Assembly: GCF_000244915.1 (NCBI RefSeq)
Contig: NZ_CM001442.1
Span: 3,968,001-4,032,000 of the forward strand
DNA length: 64,000 nt
Source: Bradyrhizobium sp. WSM471
GTDB taxonomy: Bacteria; Pseudomonadota; Alphaproteobacteria; Rhizobiales; Xanthobacteraceae
Direction of reading: 5' to 3'
A program made the translations under genes and the position numbers. The notes under the pieces are model-generated. The model did not search any database. It had not been told where the DNA came from and worked only from the letters and a program-made list of their open reading frames with translations. Below, one piece after another: positions 1-8,270 of the stretch (position 1 is the stretch's first letter; every line of letters starts with the position of its first letter).

Positions 1-33
1 GATGTGGCATCTCAGCTATGCACCGGTTGGGTG

Positions 34-720
34 TCAGGGTGGTGACGCGACACCGGCAACGTCCGCAATCCGCTGTTGTGGCCAGCGTTTCAGCGCCGCG
101 TGGCCCGCTTCCGTCAGCCCGTAGATTCCCCGCTCGGTGCGTTCGAACCAGCCATACACATTGTTAAGCATGATCTTGCCGGCATCGGGACAGCGTTGGC
201 GCAATTCGCTCACCTTCCGCGGGCCTGCTGCAAGCTCCGAGGCGCAGGCCAGCGCCTGCTGCCGATAGGCCGTCATGATCGGCGCGCGCGTGCTGCCGCC
301 CAGCACCGGATCGCCCTGGCGGCGCTGATGCTCTGCGACGAGGCGCGAACGGACCTTCGGCTCGCGGCGTGGCGCTGCCGTCGGCGGCTTCACCAGTACT
401 TCGACCTGACCGCGGTCGGTCACCCCGAGCATGCCGAAGCCGAGGCGGCGACAGAGATTGCGATAGCGCGCGTCGGTCTCACGACCCTTGCCGCGCACTG
501 ACATCTTTGCGGCAATCCAGACCTCGTCGCCGGCCGGTGCACGATCGACCGCCTGAAGGATCAGCTCGAGATTGAAGGTCAGCTTGAGCTCGCCGATCAC
601 GACTACCGGCGGATCTCCGGCGCTGAGGCCCACGAGATCGCAGCCGCCGATCTCGCCCTTGACCGTGAAGCCGAGCTCTTCGAGGAAGCGTTTGACAGGC
701 AGGTAGAGCGTGGTTTCCAA
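34..720 (-). CDS. DUF2161-family protein with PD-(D/E)XK-like core
   Basis: This is a 228-residue protein. The N-terminal third shows the spacing of a PD-(D/E)XK nuclease fold: Glu23, Asp28 in GGCDLVG, and Glu44-Leu-Lys46 at the end of the hydrophobic strand VVVIGELK. The C-terminal part (about 165-215) looks like a small winged helix (MLNNVYGWFERT...GIYGLTEAGHAAL). The arrangement matches the DUF2161 family, usually labelled putative phosphodiesterase with no proven reaction. The start is TTG at 720. METTLYLPVK looks like the normal family N terminus, but I see no good Shine-Dalgarno, so the start is tentative. It stands alone, transcribed away from the next gene. Confidence 0.8.
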   Translation of the reverse strand: METTLYLPVKRFLEELGFTVKGEIGGCDLVGLSAGDPPVVVIGELKLTFNLELILQAVDRAPAGDEVWIAAKMSVRGKGRETDARYRNLCRRLGFGMLGVTDRGQVEVLVKPPTAAPRREPKVRSRLVAEHQRRQGDPVLGGSTRAPIMTAYRQQALACASELAAGPRKVSELRQRCPDAGKIMLNNVYGWFERTERGIYGLTEAGHAALKRWPQQRIADVAGVASPP

Positions 721-856
721 AGGAAGCTTTCGAGTCGCGTCCGAGAATCAGTCTGCGGCAGTTTAGCCCCGGAATGGACTTAGAGCTCTGCGCCATTTGA
801 TCGGGAACAGATGATCCGGCTATCCTGAGGGTGGGATAATCGGGCGGTTCACGAAG

Positions 857-1204
857 ATGACCATCAGGAATGGGCTCTATCATATCCGCATCGAAATGTT
901 GGATGCCGTCCAGGGCGGCAACCAGGGTGTCATGGTGATGCGCGACGGCAGCATGCGGGGAGGGGATTCGTTCTTCTTCGCCTACGGCAGCTACACCTCG
1001 GCCGACGGCAAGTGGAAGGGCGAGCTGACCAACGAGGAACATTCCCCTTCGTTCGACGAGCGCCCGGTGTGGGGCCGCAAGGTCGTGACCATCGGCTTCA
1101 GCGGTACCTATAATGACGAGACCGCGTACGGCGAGGGCATCGCGCTCGCCGGCAAACGGAGCATCCGTTTCAAAGGCAATCTCCGGCTCCTGGTGCCGGA
1201 TTGA
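857..1204 (+). CDS. GrlR-like single-domain protein
   Basis: A 115-residue protein made of one domain with the pattern NGLYHIRIEMLD, then GVMVMRDGSMRGGDSFFFAYGSY, KWKGELTNEEHSP and TIGFSGTY. The NGxY start, the GG(D/N) turn and the WKG strand resemble the small beta-barrel of GrlR, the negative regulator of type III secretion in attaching-effacing E. coli. The same pattern recurs in the two-domain proteins at 6013-6714 and 9483-10187. No type III secretion genes are present, so a regulatory role is not implied. The stop codon abuts the convergent SDR gene at 1205. Family placement is by motif, function unknown. Confidence 0.7.
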   Translation: MTIRNGLYHIRIEMLDAVQGGNQGVMVMRDGSMRGGDSFFFAYGSYTSADGKWKGELTNEEHSPSFDERPVWGRKVVTIGFSGTYNDETAYGEGIALAGKRSIRFKGNLRLLVPD

Positions 1205-1885
1205 TTACACTCGCCCGCCGACCGGGATCAGCGCGCCGGTGACGCCGCTCGCGGCATCGCTGGCGAGGAACAGGATGACTTCGGCGAGCTCCTGCGGTGT
1301 CACCCATTTGGCAAAGTCGGCTTTTGGCATGTCGGCGCGGTTGGCCCTGGTGTCGATGATCGAGGGCAGCACCGCGTTCACGGTCACCTTGCCTTTCCAC
1401 TCGCTTGCCAACGCCTCGGTGAGGCGATGGACGCCGGCTTTCGACGCCGCATAGGGGCCCATGCCGGAGCCGGCCTGAAGCGCGCCCATGGCGCCGATAT
1501 TGACGATGCGGCCGGCCTTGGACGCGGCCAGATGCGGAAGCGCCGCGTGCGAGGCGTTGAGCGCCGTCAGCAGGTTGAGCGCATGCATGCGCTGCCATGT
1601 CTTGATGTCGCCGTCGCCCACGGTCTCGAAGGCGAAGCCGCCGGCGATGTTGATCAGCGCATCGAGCTTGCCAAAGTGTCTTGCCGCCGCCTCGACCGCC
1701 GTCTTTGCTTGTGCTGCGTCGGACAAATCGACGCCGCCGATCTCGATGCGCTCAGGCGTCGCGGAGATTTGCGATGGCGCATGGTCGATGCCGGCCATGC
1801 GCGCGCCGCGCGACTGCGCGACCTCGGCGACGACTTTTCCAAGTGCGCCGAGTGCGCCGGTCACCACAATGACTTTTCCCTGCAC
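1205..1885 (-). CDS. Short-chain dehydrogenase/reductase
   Basis: A 226-residue classical SDR. The nucleotide-binding motif TGALGALG is at residues 9-16, NIAGG at 79-83 and the catalytic YAASK at 145-149. The usual catalytic serine about 13 residues before the tyrosine is an alanine here (NIGAMGAL). Ser140 is the nearest candidate, so the active site may be slightly displaced. The product is a cytosolic NAD(P)-dependent oxidoreductase. Substrate cannot be read from sequence and neighbours give no pathway. It converges on the GrlR-like gene with no gap between the stop codons. Confidence 0.85.
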   Translation of the reverse strand: MQGKVIVVTGALGALGKVVAEVAQSRGARMAGIDHAPSQISATPERIEIGGVDLSDAAQAKTAVEAAARHFGKLDALINIAGGFAFETVGDGDIKTWQRMHALNLLTALNASHAALPHLAASKAGRIVNIGAMGALQAGSGMGPYAASKAGVHRLTEALASEWKGKVTVNAVLPSIIDTRANRADMPKADFAKWVTPQELAEVILFLASDAASGVTGALIPVGGRV

Positions 1886-2002
1886 GAGACTCTCCGTCCA
1901 TCAATGGGCCGGACTATTGCGCGGCCCGCATTGGACTTGCAATGGCGGCCGGTTCCAAATTGGGCTATAGATGCAACTTCAGATAGTGGAGGAGGCTGTT
2001 TC

Positions 2003-2746
2003 ATGGGCGACAATTTGCCGACCCTTGAGTTTCCTGCTGCGATCGTTGACTTGCAGGATCCGCTGCCGAACTTCAGGAAAGCATTGGGCGGAAGGGGGCC
2101 CGTGCGCATCGTGGCGATGGGGTCGTCCTCGACGGCCGGACTTGGCAACGTGGTTGCGTATCCAGCGCGGCTCGAGCTGTATTTGAGAAAGCACTACAAG
2201 GATGACGATCCCCATCGGGACATCCGGATAGATGTGCTCAACCGCGGCAAGGGCGGCGAAGAGGCGCCGCAAGAAGTGGCTCGGTTCAACGATGACATCT
2301 TTGCCGACAATCCTTCGCTGGTGCTCTGGCAGGTCGGAACCAACGCCGTGTTTCGCAGCAACGAATTCGACTTCGATGAGGTGTTGGCTAAGATCGCCGA
2401 GGGATTGGCCCGCCTGCGCGATCATCCGGCCACAGATGTCATTCTCATCAACCCGCAATTCGTCACGGCCATGCTCGGCGACAATGCCAAGCTCTCGGAG
2501 AAGATGGTCTCGGCGATCCGGGCCGCCGCGCAAGAGGCCAAAGTCAATTTGTTCCAGCGCTGGGCCCTGATGCGGCACTGGAACGAGCACAACAACGCCT
2601 CGCTCGAGCAACTGCTCGCGCCGGACGACGAGTTGAAACTGCACCAGAGCGACTGGAGCACCATGCAAGTCGCGCGGGCTCTGCGTTCGGCGATCCTAAC
2701 GGCGACGGGTGCAACACAGAGATGCCCGTGCCTGATTACGACGTGA
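2003..2746 (+). CDS. SGNH/GDSL-type hydrolase
   Basis: A 247-residue protein. Block I is GSSSTAG at residues 40-46 with the probable nucleophile Ser42, block II is NRGKGG at 80-85 and block III is GTNA at 112-115. The conserved histidine is probably in DDELKLHQSDW near residue 220, although the standard DxxH spacing is not kept exactly. No signal peptide is visible, so a cytosolic esterase or lipase is likely, substrate unknown. The ATG at 2003 follows GGAGG at about 1990 with good spacing. The reading frame stays open upstream, but that part shows no coding character. The 3' end overlaps the convergent phosphatase gene by 11 bases. Confidence 0.8.
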   Translation: MGDNLPTLEFPAAIVDLQDPLPNFRKALGGRGPVRIVAMGSSSTAGLGNVVAYPARLELYLRKHYKDDDPHRDIRIDVLNRGKGGEEAPQEVARFNDDIFADNPSLVLWQVGTNAVFRSNEFDFDEVLAKIAEGLARLRDHPATDVILINPQFVTAMLGDNAKLSEKMVSAIRAAAQEAKVNLFQRWALMRHWNEHNNASLEQLLAPDDELKLHQSDWSTMQVARALRSAILTATGATQRCPCLITT

Positions 2747-3524
2747 GATAGCGTTCCTTGAGCGCCGTCCGCTCGGCCGCGCCGAGCTCGAGCCCGTCCC
2801 GCAAATAGGTTTCGAGATCGCCATATTCGGCGCCGACAGCTTCGAAAGCTGCGGCAAGGTACGACGCCTCTACGCTACCGATGGCATTGCGTACGTCCTC
2901 GGGCAGATCGGTGGCCGCCGTCGCGTCGCGCTTGTAGTGCTGGTTGGTCAGCAGATAGTCCTCGGCAATGACGTCATCCGGCACGCCGAGCGCATGAAGG
3001 ATCAGCGCGCTGGCAAAGCCGGTGCGGTCCTTGCCGGCGGTGCAGTGAATGACGAGCGGCGCGCGGTCCTCCAGGAGATGCCCGAACAGATTGCGGAAAC
3101 TGGCCGTGTTGTGGCGGACATAGTTGCGATAGGAGTCGCGCATGAGTTCGAGCGCGACCGGCGCGGTCAGCCTGCCCCCGGCGAGCTCGGCGCGCAGCGC
3201 GGCCACGACCGTCGGCTCGATCGGCAGCGAATGCACGGCGATCTCGTTGACCACGCAGACGCCCGCCGCGCGCTCCTCGACGCCGCGAAAATCGAAGGCG
3301 CTGCGCACACCCAGCGCGCGGACGATCTCGACATCGGCAGCCGTGAGCTGGCCGAGATGGTTGGAGCGGAAGATGTGCCGCCAGCGCGTGGTCCGGCCAT
3401 CTGCGGTCGGATAGCCGCCGAGGTCGCGAAAATTGCTGGCGCCTTGCAGGGCGAGATGGCGGGCAGGGGAGCCCTGTACCGAGGAGTCTTGTCCGGAGGA
3501 GTCTTGCAGGGACTTGTCTTGCAT
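2736..3524 (-). CDS. Tyrosine-protein phosphatase (SIW14/PTP-like)
   Basis: A 262-residue protein with the P-loop HCTAGKDRTG at 160-169 (nucleophile Cys161, phosphate-binding Arg167). It also has the upstream family motif NFRDLGGYPTADG at 31-43. This is the architecture of bacterial Y-phosphatase-2 proteins, which remove phosphate from tyrosine or phosphoinositide-like substrates. The first 20 residues are low complexity, with a repeated QDSS/QGS unit encoded by imperfect repeats, and look like a recent extension. Its 3' end overlaps the SGNH gene on the other strand by 11 bases. The target is unknown. Confidence 0.85.
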   Translation of the reverse strand: MQDKSLQDSSGQDSSVQGSPARHLALQGASNFRDLGGYPTADGRTTRWRHIFRSNHLGQLTAADVEIVRALGVRSAFDFRGVEERAAGVCVVNEIAVHSLPIEPTVVAALRAELAGGRLTAPVALELMRDSYRNYVRHNTASFRNLFGHLLEDRAPLVIHCTAGKDRTGFASALILHALGVPDDVIAEDYLLTNQHYKRDATAATDLPEDVRNAIGSVEASYLAAAFEAVGAEYGDLETYLRDGLELGAAERTALKERYLTS

Positions 3525-3595
3525 GAGATCAGTTTGGGTTATGGTTCCATTGGACGCACAACGGGCGTCCTTGAAATCTATTACAGGGGGCGATC

Positions 3596-3907
3596 ATGGG
3601 CCGGCACAAGGCCATTCTTTTGACGGCCGCCATGCTGGCGGGCGGAATGATCGGAGCGCGGCAGGCCGATGCGCAGACGTTCCGGACCTACCACTGCGCC
3701 GATGGTACGCAGTTCATCGTTGGGTTTTATGACGCCGACAAGCGCGCCTTCCTCCAGATCGACGGGGAGCCTGTCACGCTTGCGAAGCGGCTGACGGTCT
3801 CCGGCGCTCGCTATTCGGGGGCGGGCATCACGCTTGTGATCGGCAAGACCGGCAGCACCACGGTCAAGCATCTGAAGCGGCCGGTCACGGCCTGCGCGGG
3901 GATCTGA
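3596..3907 (+). CDS. MliC-family periplasmic protein (C-type lysozyme inhibitor-like)
   Basis: A 103-residue protein with a signal peptide ending near AQADAQ (residues 1-26). The mature part starts YHCADGTQFIVGFYD and contains the strand GITLVIGKTGSTTV before a final Cys, the layout of the MliC/PliC fold with a Cys-Cys pair. Family members bind C-type lysozymes in the periplasm and protect peptidoglycan. Here the role is inferred only from the fold. A strong ribosome-binding site (AGGGGGC) precedes the ATG at 3596, and a clear terminator follows at 3931. Confidence 0.75.
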   Translation: MGRHKAILLTAAMLAGGMIGARQADAQTFRTYHCADGTQFIVGFYDADKRAFLQIDGEPVTLAKRLTVSGARYSGAGITLVIGKTGSTTVKHLKRPVTACAGI

Positions 3908-3930
3908 ACGGCGGCATTTCCACAAAAATC

Positions 3931-3966
3931 AAAAAGGGCCGAAACTTCGTTGTTTCGACCCTTTTT
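3931..3966. terminator. Rho-independent terminator after the MliC-like gene
   Basis: A 15-bp inverted repeat with one mismatch (AAAAAGGGCCGAAAC pairing with GTTTCGACCCTTTTT) encloses a 6-base TTCGTT loop. The A and T tracts allow it to work in both directions, ending both the gene at 3596-3907 and the minus-strand gene that stops at 4022 if it reads through. Confidence 0.85.
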
Positions 3967-4021
3967 CAAACTGACGCCGGACGCCTGAGAGGGCGCGGCG
4001 GTATCGAACCGAACGCAGGCA

Positions 4022-4351
4022 TCAGCGATCCCATTTCGGCTTGGCTTCATCGACGGCTTCCTGATGGTACCAGCTGCCGCTGCAAATCGTCTCGTTCGCG
4101 GGGAGCGAGGCGTGGTTGGCGGGAAGGCGGGTCTCACCGTTGCGGCGCCCCCCGAGAGCGGAGCGGCCCCCGACAGGGAATTGGTAGATCTGTGCAGATC
4201 CGTGACTCAGTCCATTGTTCATCATTGCGGTATCTCCCGAGATCGCAGCGCTGGCCTCCATGGTGCGCCCGACTCGTTGGCTTGTGGTTACTGGAATCCC
4301 CATATCGGCGGTGCATTCCGAAATGCAAAGTGCTGAAAAGGAAATCAGCAT
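4022..4351 (-). CDS. Hypothetical small, possibly exported protein
   Basis: A 109-residue frame starting at ATG 4351. Residues 1-15 are hydrophobic with a Cys (LISFSALCISECTA), which could be a poor signal or lipoprotein segment, but the usual basic n-region is missing. The C-terminal half looks like a real polar protein (PVGGRSALGG, ANETICSGSWYHQEAVDEAKPKWDR). I do not recognise a family. The frame stays open further upstream, but I see no better start or ribosome-binding site. It faces the bidirectional terminator at 3931-3966. Confidence 0.4.
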   Translation of the reverse strand: MLISFSALCISECTADMGIPVTTSQRVGRTMEASAAISGDTAMMNNGLSHGSAQIYQFPVGGRSALGGRRNGETRLPANHASLPANETICSGSWYHQEAVDEAKPKWDR

Positions 4352-4633
4352 TGGCCTATTTTGTAGGCACGGTGCATTCTGCTTCCTCCAAGGCAGCGGT
4401 CGGGTGGCTAACGCGTGGGCCATTGCGAAGGTTGCGGGCGACGGGGCACAGACTTGGCGAATATTGCCGGACGTTGATGCGCGTTTAGTCGGCAACCTCA
4501 GGCCCGGGCCTGCCTGCTCCAGAATCGGGCGTTTTCCGCAGGATTTTTGCGGTGCAGCTTCACGCAAAGGTGCGCCGCTATGACGCACGGCGCGGTCGAC
4601 GATCCGCCGGGCGGGACAGGAGGCCGGCCGCGG

Positions 4634-4671
4634 TGGAAAACCTCCCGCTCTGTGGAAAACCTCCCGCTCTG
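4634..4671. repeat. Perfect 19-bp tandem duplication upstream of glnII
   Basis: The 19-base unit TGGAAAACCTCCCGCTCTG occurs twice without a gap (4634-4652 and 4653-4671). It ends 8 bases before the sigma-54 promoter. It could be a duplicated activator or bending site, or a chance slippage product. The rest of the 4352-4782 gap shows two short inverted repeats (around 4548-4571 and 4569-4588) but no gene. Confidence 0.85.
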
Positions 4672-4678
4672 CGGCCTT

Positions 4679-4696
4679 TTGGCACGTTAAATGCTT
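4679..4696 (+). promoter_or_regulatory. Sigma-54 (RpoN) promoter of glnII
   Basis: The sequence TTGGCACGTTAAATGCTT matches the -24/-12 promoter consensus. The invariant GG (4681-4682) and GC (4693-4694) are separated by exactly 10 bases, inside TGGCACG and TGCTT. Transcription would start near 4706, giving a leader of about 77 bases before glnII. In rhizobia glnII is known to be transcribed by RpoN with NtrC under nitrogen limitation. I could not identify a convincing NtrC site. Confidence 0.8.
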
Positions 4697-4782
4697 GGAA
4701 AGGGTCGGCCGATGTTGGCCGGGTAAACAATCGTGCGGGGGCCTGCGGCCCCCACCTTTCGCATCATCTACAGAGAGGCTCA

Positions 4783-5817
4783 ATGACCAAGTATAAGCTC
4801 GAGTACATCTGGCTCGACGGATATACGCCGACTCCGAACTTGCGCGGCAAAACTCAGATCAAGGAATTCGCGTCGTTCCCGACGCTCGAGCAGCTTCCGC
4901 TCTGGGGCTTCGATGGCTCCTCCACCCAGCAGGCTGAAGGCCACAGCTCCGATTGCGTGCTGAAGCCGGTCGCGGTGTTCCCGGATGGCGCCCGCACCAA
5001 CGGCGTGCTCGTGATGTGCGAAGTCATGATGCCCGACGGCAAGACCCCGCACTCGACTAACAAGCGCGCCACCATCCTCGACGATGCCGGCGCCTGGTTC
5101 GGCTTCGAGCAGGAATACTTCTTCTACAAGGACGGCCGTCCGCTCGGCTTCCCGGCCTCCGGCTATCCGGCGCCCCAGGGTCCGTACTACACCGGCGTCG
5201 GCTTCTCGAACGTCGGCGACGTCGCCCGCAAGATCGTCGAAGAGCATCTCGACCTCTGCCTGGCCGCCGGCATCAACCATGAAGGCATCAACGCGGAAGT
5301 CGCGAAGGGCCAGTGGGAATTCCAGATCTTCGGCAAAGGCTCCAAGAAGGCCGCTGACGAAATGTGGATGGCCCGTTACCTGATGCTGCGCCTGACCGAG
5401 AAGTACGGCATCGACATCGAGTTCCACTGCAAGCCGCTGGGCGACACCGACTGGAACGGCTCCGGCATGCACGCCAATTTCTCGACCGAGTACATGCGTA
5501 CGGTCGGCGGCAAGGAGTACTTCGAGGCGCTGATGGCGGCCTTCGACAAGAACCTGATGGACCACATCGCCGTCTACGGCCCGGACAACGACAAGCGTCT
5601 GACCGGCAAGCACGAGACCGCGCCTTGGAACAAGTTCAGCTACGGCATTGCCGACCGCGGTGCTTCGATCCGCGTGCCGCACTCCTTCGTCAACAACGGT
5701 TACAAGGGCTATCTGGAAGACCGTCGTCCGAACTCGCAGGGCGACCCATACCAGATCGCATCGCAGATCCTGAAGACGATCGAGTCCGTGCCGGCCGACA
5801 AGAAGGCCGCCGCCTAA
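4783..5817 (+). CDS. glnII: Glutamine synthetase type II (GSII)
   Basis: A 344-residue enzyme that condenses ammonia and glutamate to glutamine using ATP. It has the compact GSII layout with the beta-grasp motif LWGFDGSST near residues 40-48, catalytic acidic residues in FGFEQEYF, NHEGINAEVAKGQWEFQI, the nucleotide-binding region GSGMHANFST and ENRRPNSQGDPY-like EDRRPNSQGDPY at the C terminus. GSII is the eukaryote-like octameric form that rhizobia and bradyrhizobia carry beside GSI. The ATG at 4783 follows AGAGAGG. An RpoN promoter precedes it and a terminator follows, so it is a single-gene unit for nitrogen-limited ammonium assimilation. Confidence 0.97.
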   Translation: MTKYKLEYIWLDGYTPTPNLRGKTQIKEFASFPTLEQLPLWGFDGSSTQQAEGHSSDCVLKPVAVFPDGARTNGVLVMCEVMMPDGKTPHSTNKRATILDDAGAWFGFEQEYFFYKDGRPLGFPASGYPAPQGPYYTGVGFSNVGDVARKIVEEHLDLCLAAGINHEGINAEVAKGQWEFQIFGKGSKKAADEMWMARYLMLRLTEKYGIDIEFHCKPLGDTDWNGSGMHANFSTEYMRTVGGKEYFEALMAAFDKNLMDHIAVYGPDNDKRLTGKHETAPWNKFSYGIADRGASIRVPHSFVNNGYKGYLEDRRPNSQGDPYQIASQILKTIESVPADKKAAA

Positions 5818-5862
5818 GATCCTCCCGGCCCGGGCTGGGGGCTGGCCCGGGTTGGACTTCGA

Positions 5863-5896
5863 TCCGCCGAAGCCGAAAGGCTTCGGCGGATTTTTG
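5863..5896 (+). terminator. Rho-independent terminator of glnII
   Basis: A perfect 13-bp stem (ATCCGCCGAAGCC / GGCTTCGGCGGAT) with a GAAA tetraloop is followed by TTTTG. It lies 45 bases after the glnII stop codon. The GAAA loop and pure GC-rich stem make this a strong hairpin. Confidence 0.9.
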
Positions 5897-6012
5897 TATT
5901 CTGATGACAGTCGTTGCTGTGATCCCACGGACCCCGATCGCGCGAAACTTGTCCATCGCCGCCGAAAGCGGGATAGAGTGCGTCCGGATGCGCGCAGGGC
6001 CGGGGACGGCTG

Positions 6013-6714
6013 GTGTTTGAAGGCTTCTACAAGGTGAGATTTCAGCTCGGCGACGGGGTCGGCCGAAGCGTGATGCATGCCGGTAACGGCAAGATGCTCG
6101 GTGGCAACTCGGCCTTCGCCCATATCGGCACCTACGCGAAGACCGAAAGCGGCGTCGATATCGTGATCAACACGGTCCGCCACAACCCCGATCCGAACTA
6201 TCGCGCCATGGCGGGCACGGACGATGCGACCCTGCTGGCCAAGGGCTGGGCCGACGGCGATCTCTATCGCTTCAAGGGCGAGCTCAAGGAGCTGCCCGGC
6301 GTACCCTTTCAGTCGTTGATGACGCCGATCACCGAGGACGAGATGCCGATCGCCGGCGGTGTCGGCGAGGCCGGCATCGCCGACGGGCTCTACTCGGTGC
6401 ATCTGAGCATGCTCGATGGCGTCGACGGCGGTCTCACCGGCGTGATGCTGCTCAACAAGGGCCGCATCCTCGGCGGCGATGCATCGTTCTACTATCTCGG
6501 CAGCTACACCGCCGCCAACGGGCGCTGGAAGGGCCAGATCCTCAACCAGGAGCACACGCCGGCCAAGGACGATCCGATCTTCGGCGGCCACGAGGTCGGC
6601 ATCGGCTTCTCCGGCACTTATGACGCCGAGGAGGCGGTGCTGGAGGCAACGGCGCTCGCCGGCAAGCGTAGCCTTCGCCTGACCGCCGCCCTCAAGCTGA
6701 TGCACCGCGCCTGA
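6013..6714 (+). CDS. GrlR-like two-domain protein
   Basis: A 233-residue protein with two GrlR-like domains. Domain 1 (1-105) begins FEGFYKVRF and contains GKMLGGNSAFAHIGTY. Domain 2 (about 120-233) begins IADGLYSVHLSMLDGVDGG and contains GRILGGDASFYYLGSY, GRWKGQILNQEHTPA and EVGIGFSGTY. Domain 2 is much closer to the single-domain protein at 857-1204 and to domain 2 of 9483-10187 than to its own domain 1, so domain fusion preceded gene duplication. The GTG start at 6013 has GGGGAC 6 bases upstream. It is followed after 18 bases by a ModA-like gene on the same strand. Function unknown. Confidence 0.75.
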   Translation: MFEGFYKVRFQLGDGVGRSVMHAGNGKMLGGNSAFAHIGTYAKTESGVDIVINTVRHNPDPNYRAMAGTDDATLLAKGWADGDLYRFKGELKELPGVPFQSLMTPITEDEMPIAGGVGEAGIADGLYSVHLSMLDGVDGGLTGVMLLNKGRILGGDASFYYLGSYTAANGRWKGQILNQEHTPAKDDPIFGGHEVGIGFSGTYDAEEAVLEATALAGKRSLRLTAALKLMHRA

Positions 6715-6732
6715 TCGCCACGGGAATCGCTG

Positions 6733-7416
6733 ATGCAAACAATTCGCATGCTTTCGACGCTCGGCCTGATGGGCGCGATGCGCAGCCTGTCCTCCGCGTA
6801 CGAGACCGCGAGCGGCGTCCACATCGACGCCGATTTCGCGCCGACGCTGGCGCTGCTCAAACGGTTGCGCGACGGCGAGCCCGCCGATCTCGTGATCCTC
6901 ACCCGCGAAGGGCTCGACGAGATGATCGGCGAGGGTCGCGTCGTCGCAGGGAACGCAGCCGATCTGGCGCGCTCCTTCGTCGGCATCGCGGTGCGGTCAG
7001 GGCAAGCACATCCCGACATCGCCACCGCATCCGCGCTGCGCAACACGCTGCTGGCGGTGCGGTCCGTGGCCTATTCGCGGCTGGGCGCGAGCGGGGTCTA
7101 TTTCGCCCGGTTGATCGCGCAGATGGGGATCGCGGCAGAGATCAACGCCAAAGCCACCATCGTCGAGCAGGGCTTTACCGCAGAGCGGCTCGTGAGCGGC
7201 GAGGCTGACCTCGCCGTGCAGCAGATCAGCGAACTGAAGCAGGTCGAAGGCATCGAGGTGGTCGGCCCGATTCCGCACGATCTGCAAACGCCGTCCGTGT
7301 TCGCCGCCGGCCGGATGGCAAACGCGGAGCACGCCGACGCTGCGGACCAGCTGCTGCGCTATCTGGCATCACCCGAGGTCGTCCCCGTGCTGCGTCAATC
7401 GGGACTCGAGCCTTGA
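6733..7416 (+). CDS. ModA-like substrate-binding protein (orphan)
   Basis: A 227-residue protein with the type II periplasmic-binding fold of the ModA group: LSSAYETASGVHIDADFAPTLALLKRLRDGEPADLVILT near the N terminus, and ATIVEQGFTAERLVSGEADLAVQQISEL in the second lobe. It lacks a convincing signal peptide (MQTIRMLSTLGLMGAMRSL), and no permease or ATPase gene is nearby. It may therefore be a cytosolic solute sensor rather than a transporter part. GGGAATCG precedes the ATG. Its stop codon lies 33 bases before the start of the Sel1-repeat gene, so they are probably co-transcribed. Confidence 0.7.
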   Translation: MQTIRMLSTLGLMGAMRSLSSAYETASGVHIDADFAPTLALLKRLRDGEPADLVILTREGLDEMIGEGRVVAGNAADLARSFVGIAVRSGQAHPDIATASALRNTLLAVRSVAYSRLGASGVYFARLIAQMGIAAEINAKATIVEQGFTAERLVSGEADLAVQQISELKQVEGIEVVGPIPHDLQTPSVFAAGRMANAEHADAADQLLRYLASPEVVPVLRQSGLEP

Positions 7417-7448
7417 ATTTTCCGGAGCGACGACGCAACTTGGCGTCC

Positions 7449-8270
7449 ATGCGGACTTTCCTCGTTGCCATCCTTCTCACGCTTGCGGTGCCGTTGTCGG
7501 CGCATGCGCAATCGGCCGATCTCGTTCTGTGCGATCGGGTTGCGGCCGATCCCAGCGATCCCGACAAGCCGGCCGACATGAGGGGCGTGACGGAGATTGC
7601 GGCCTCCGACGTTGCGACCGCCATCAAGTTCTGCAAGCAGGCCGCGCCGTCGTCGCGGCGCGCGATGTTCGCGCTCGGCCGCGCCTATGCGGCCAATCGG
7701 CAGACGGCGGAAGCGATGGCTGCCTGGCGCAAGGCCGCCGACAAGGGATCGAGTGCGGCAATGGTCGAGCTCGGTGTGGCCTACGGCACCGGCTCCGGCG
7801 TCGCCAGGGATGAAGCGCAGGCGCGCAAATTGTTCGAGAAGGCGGCGCAGGCCGGCAATCCCCGCGGCATCAGCAATCTCGCCGCGCTCGGCGGCACCGG
7901 GGGTGCCGCGCCGGCCGATCCCGCGCAGGCGCGCGCATTGCTCGGCAAGGCCGCCGAGACCAATGCGGAGGCGCAGTACCAGCTCGGCGTGATGCTCTCC
8001 GAAGGCACGGGCGGGGCGAAGGACGACGCCGCGGCGCGCGCGCTGTTCGAGAAGGCGGCGGCGCAAAACCATCCCGGCGCGCTGGAGCGGATGGGCGCCT
8101 TCGCGCAGGAGGGCCGCGGCGGGCCAAAGGACAAGGACGCCGCGAAATCCTATTACGAGCGCGCCGCAGCGCTCGGCGATGCGGATGCCAAGCAGGCGCT
8201 GGAGCGGCTGCGCTGTCCCTATGCGATCAAGGACAAGCAAGGCAAGCTCGTCACCACGCTGTGCTTCTAA
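7449..8270 (+). CDS. Secreted Sel1-repeat (SLR/TPR-like) protein
   Basis: A 273-residue protein with a signal peptide (MRTFLVAILLTLAVPLSAHAQ). After it come about five Sel1-like repeats of 36 residues, recognised by AMxxLGxAYxxGxGVxxDxxxAxxxFxKAAxxG-type units (for example AMVELGVAYGTGSGVARDEA, AQYQLGVMLSEGTGGAKDDA). A C-terminal Cys pair (RCPYAIKD...TTLCF) may form a disulphide. Sel1 repeats are helical solenoids that mediate protein contacts in the envelope. I chose ATG 7449 because it gives a clean signal peptide. An alternative TTG at 7413 overlaps the previous stop codon. Confidence 0.8.
   Translation: MRTFLVAILLTLAVPLSAHAQSADLVLCDRVAADPSDPDKPADMRGVTEIAASDVATAIKFCKQAAPSSRRAMFALGRAYAANRQTAEAMAAWRKAADKGSSAAMVELGVAYGTGSGVARDEAQARKLFEKAAQAGNPRGISNLAALGGTGGAAPADPAQARALLGKAAETNAEAQYQLGVMLSEGTGGAKDDAAARALFEKAAAQNHPGALERMGAFAQEGRGGPKDKDAAKSYYERAAALGDADAKQALERLRCPYAIKDKQGKLVTTLCF

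Noticed and set aside
4780..6822. A 680-codon open frame on the minus strand across glnII and the GrlR-like gene
   Set aside because: It is the antisense shadow of GC-rich coding sequence. glnII is certain on the plus strand and the antisense translation is Arg/Gly/Val-rich with no motif.
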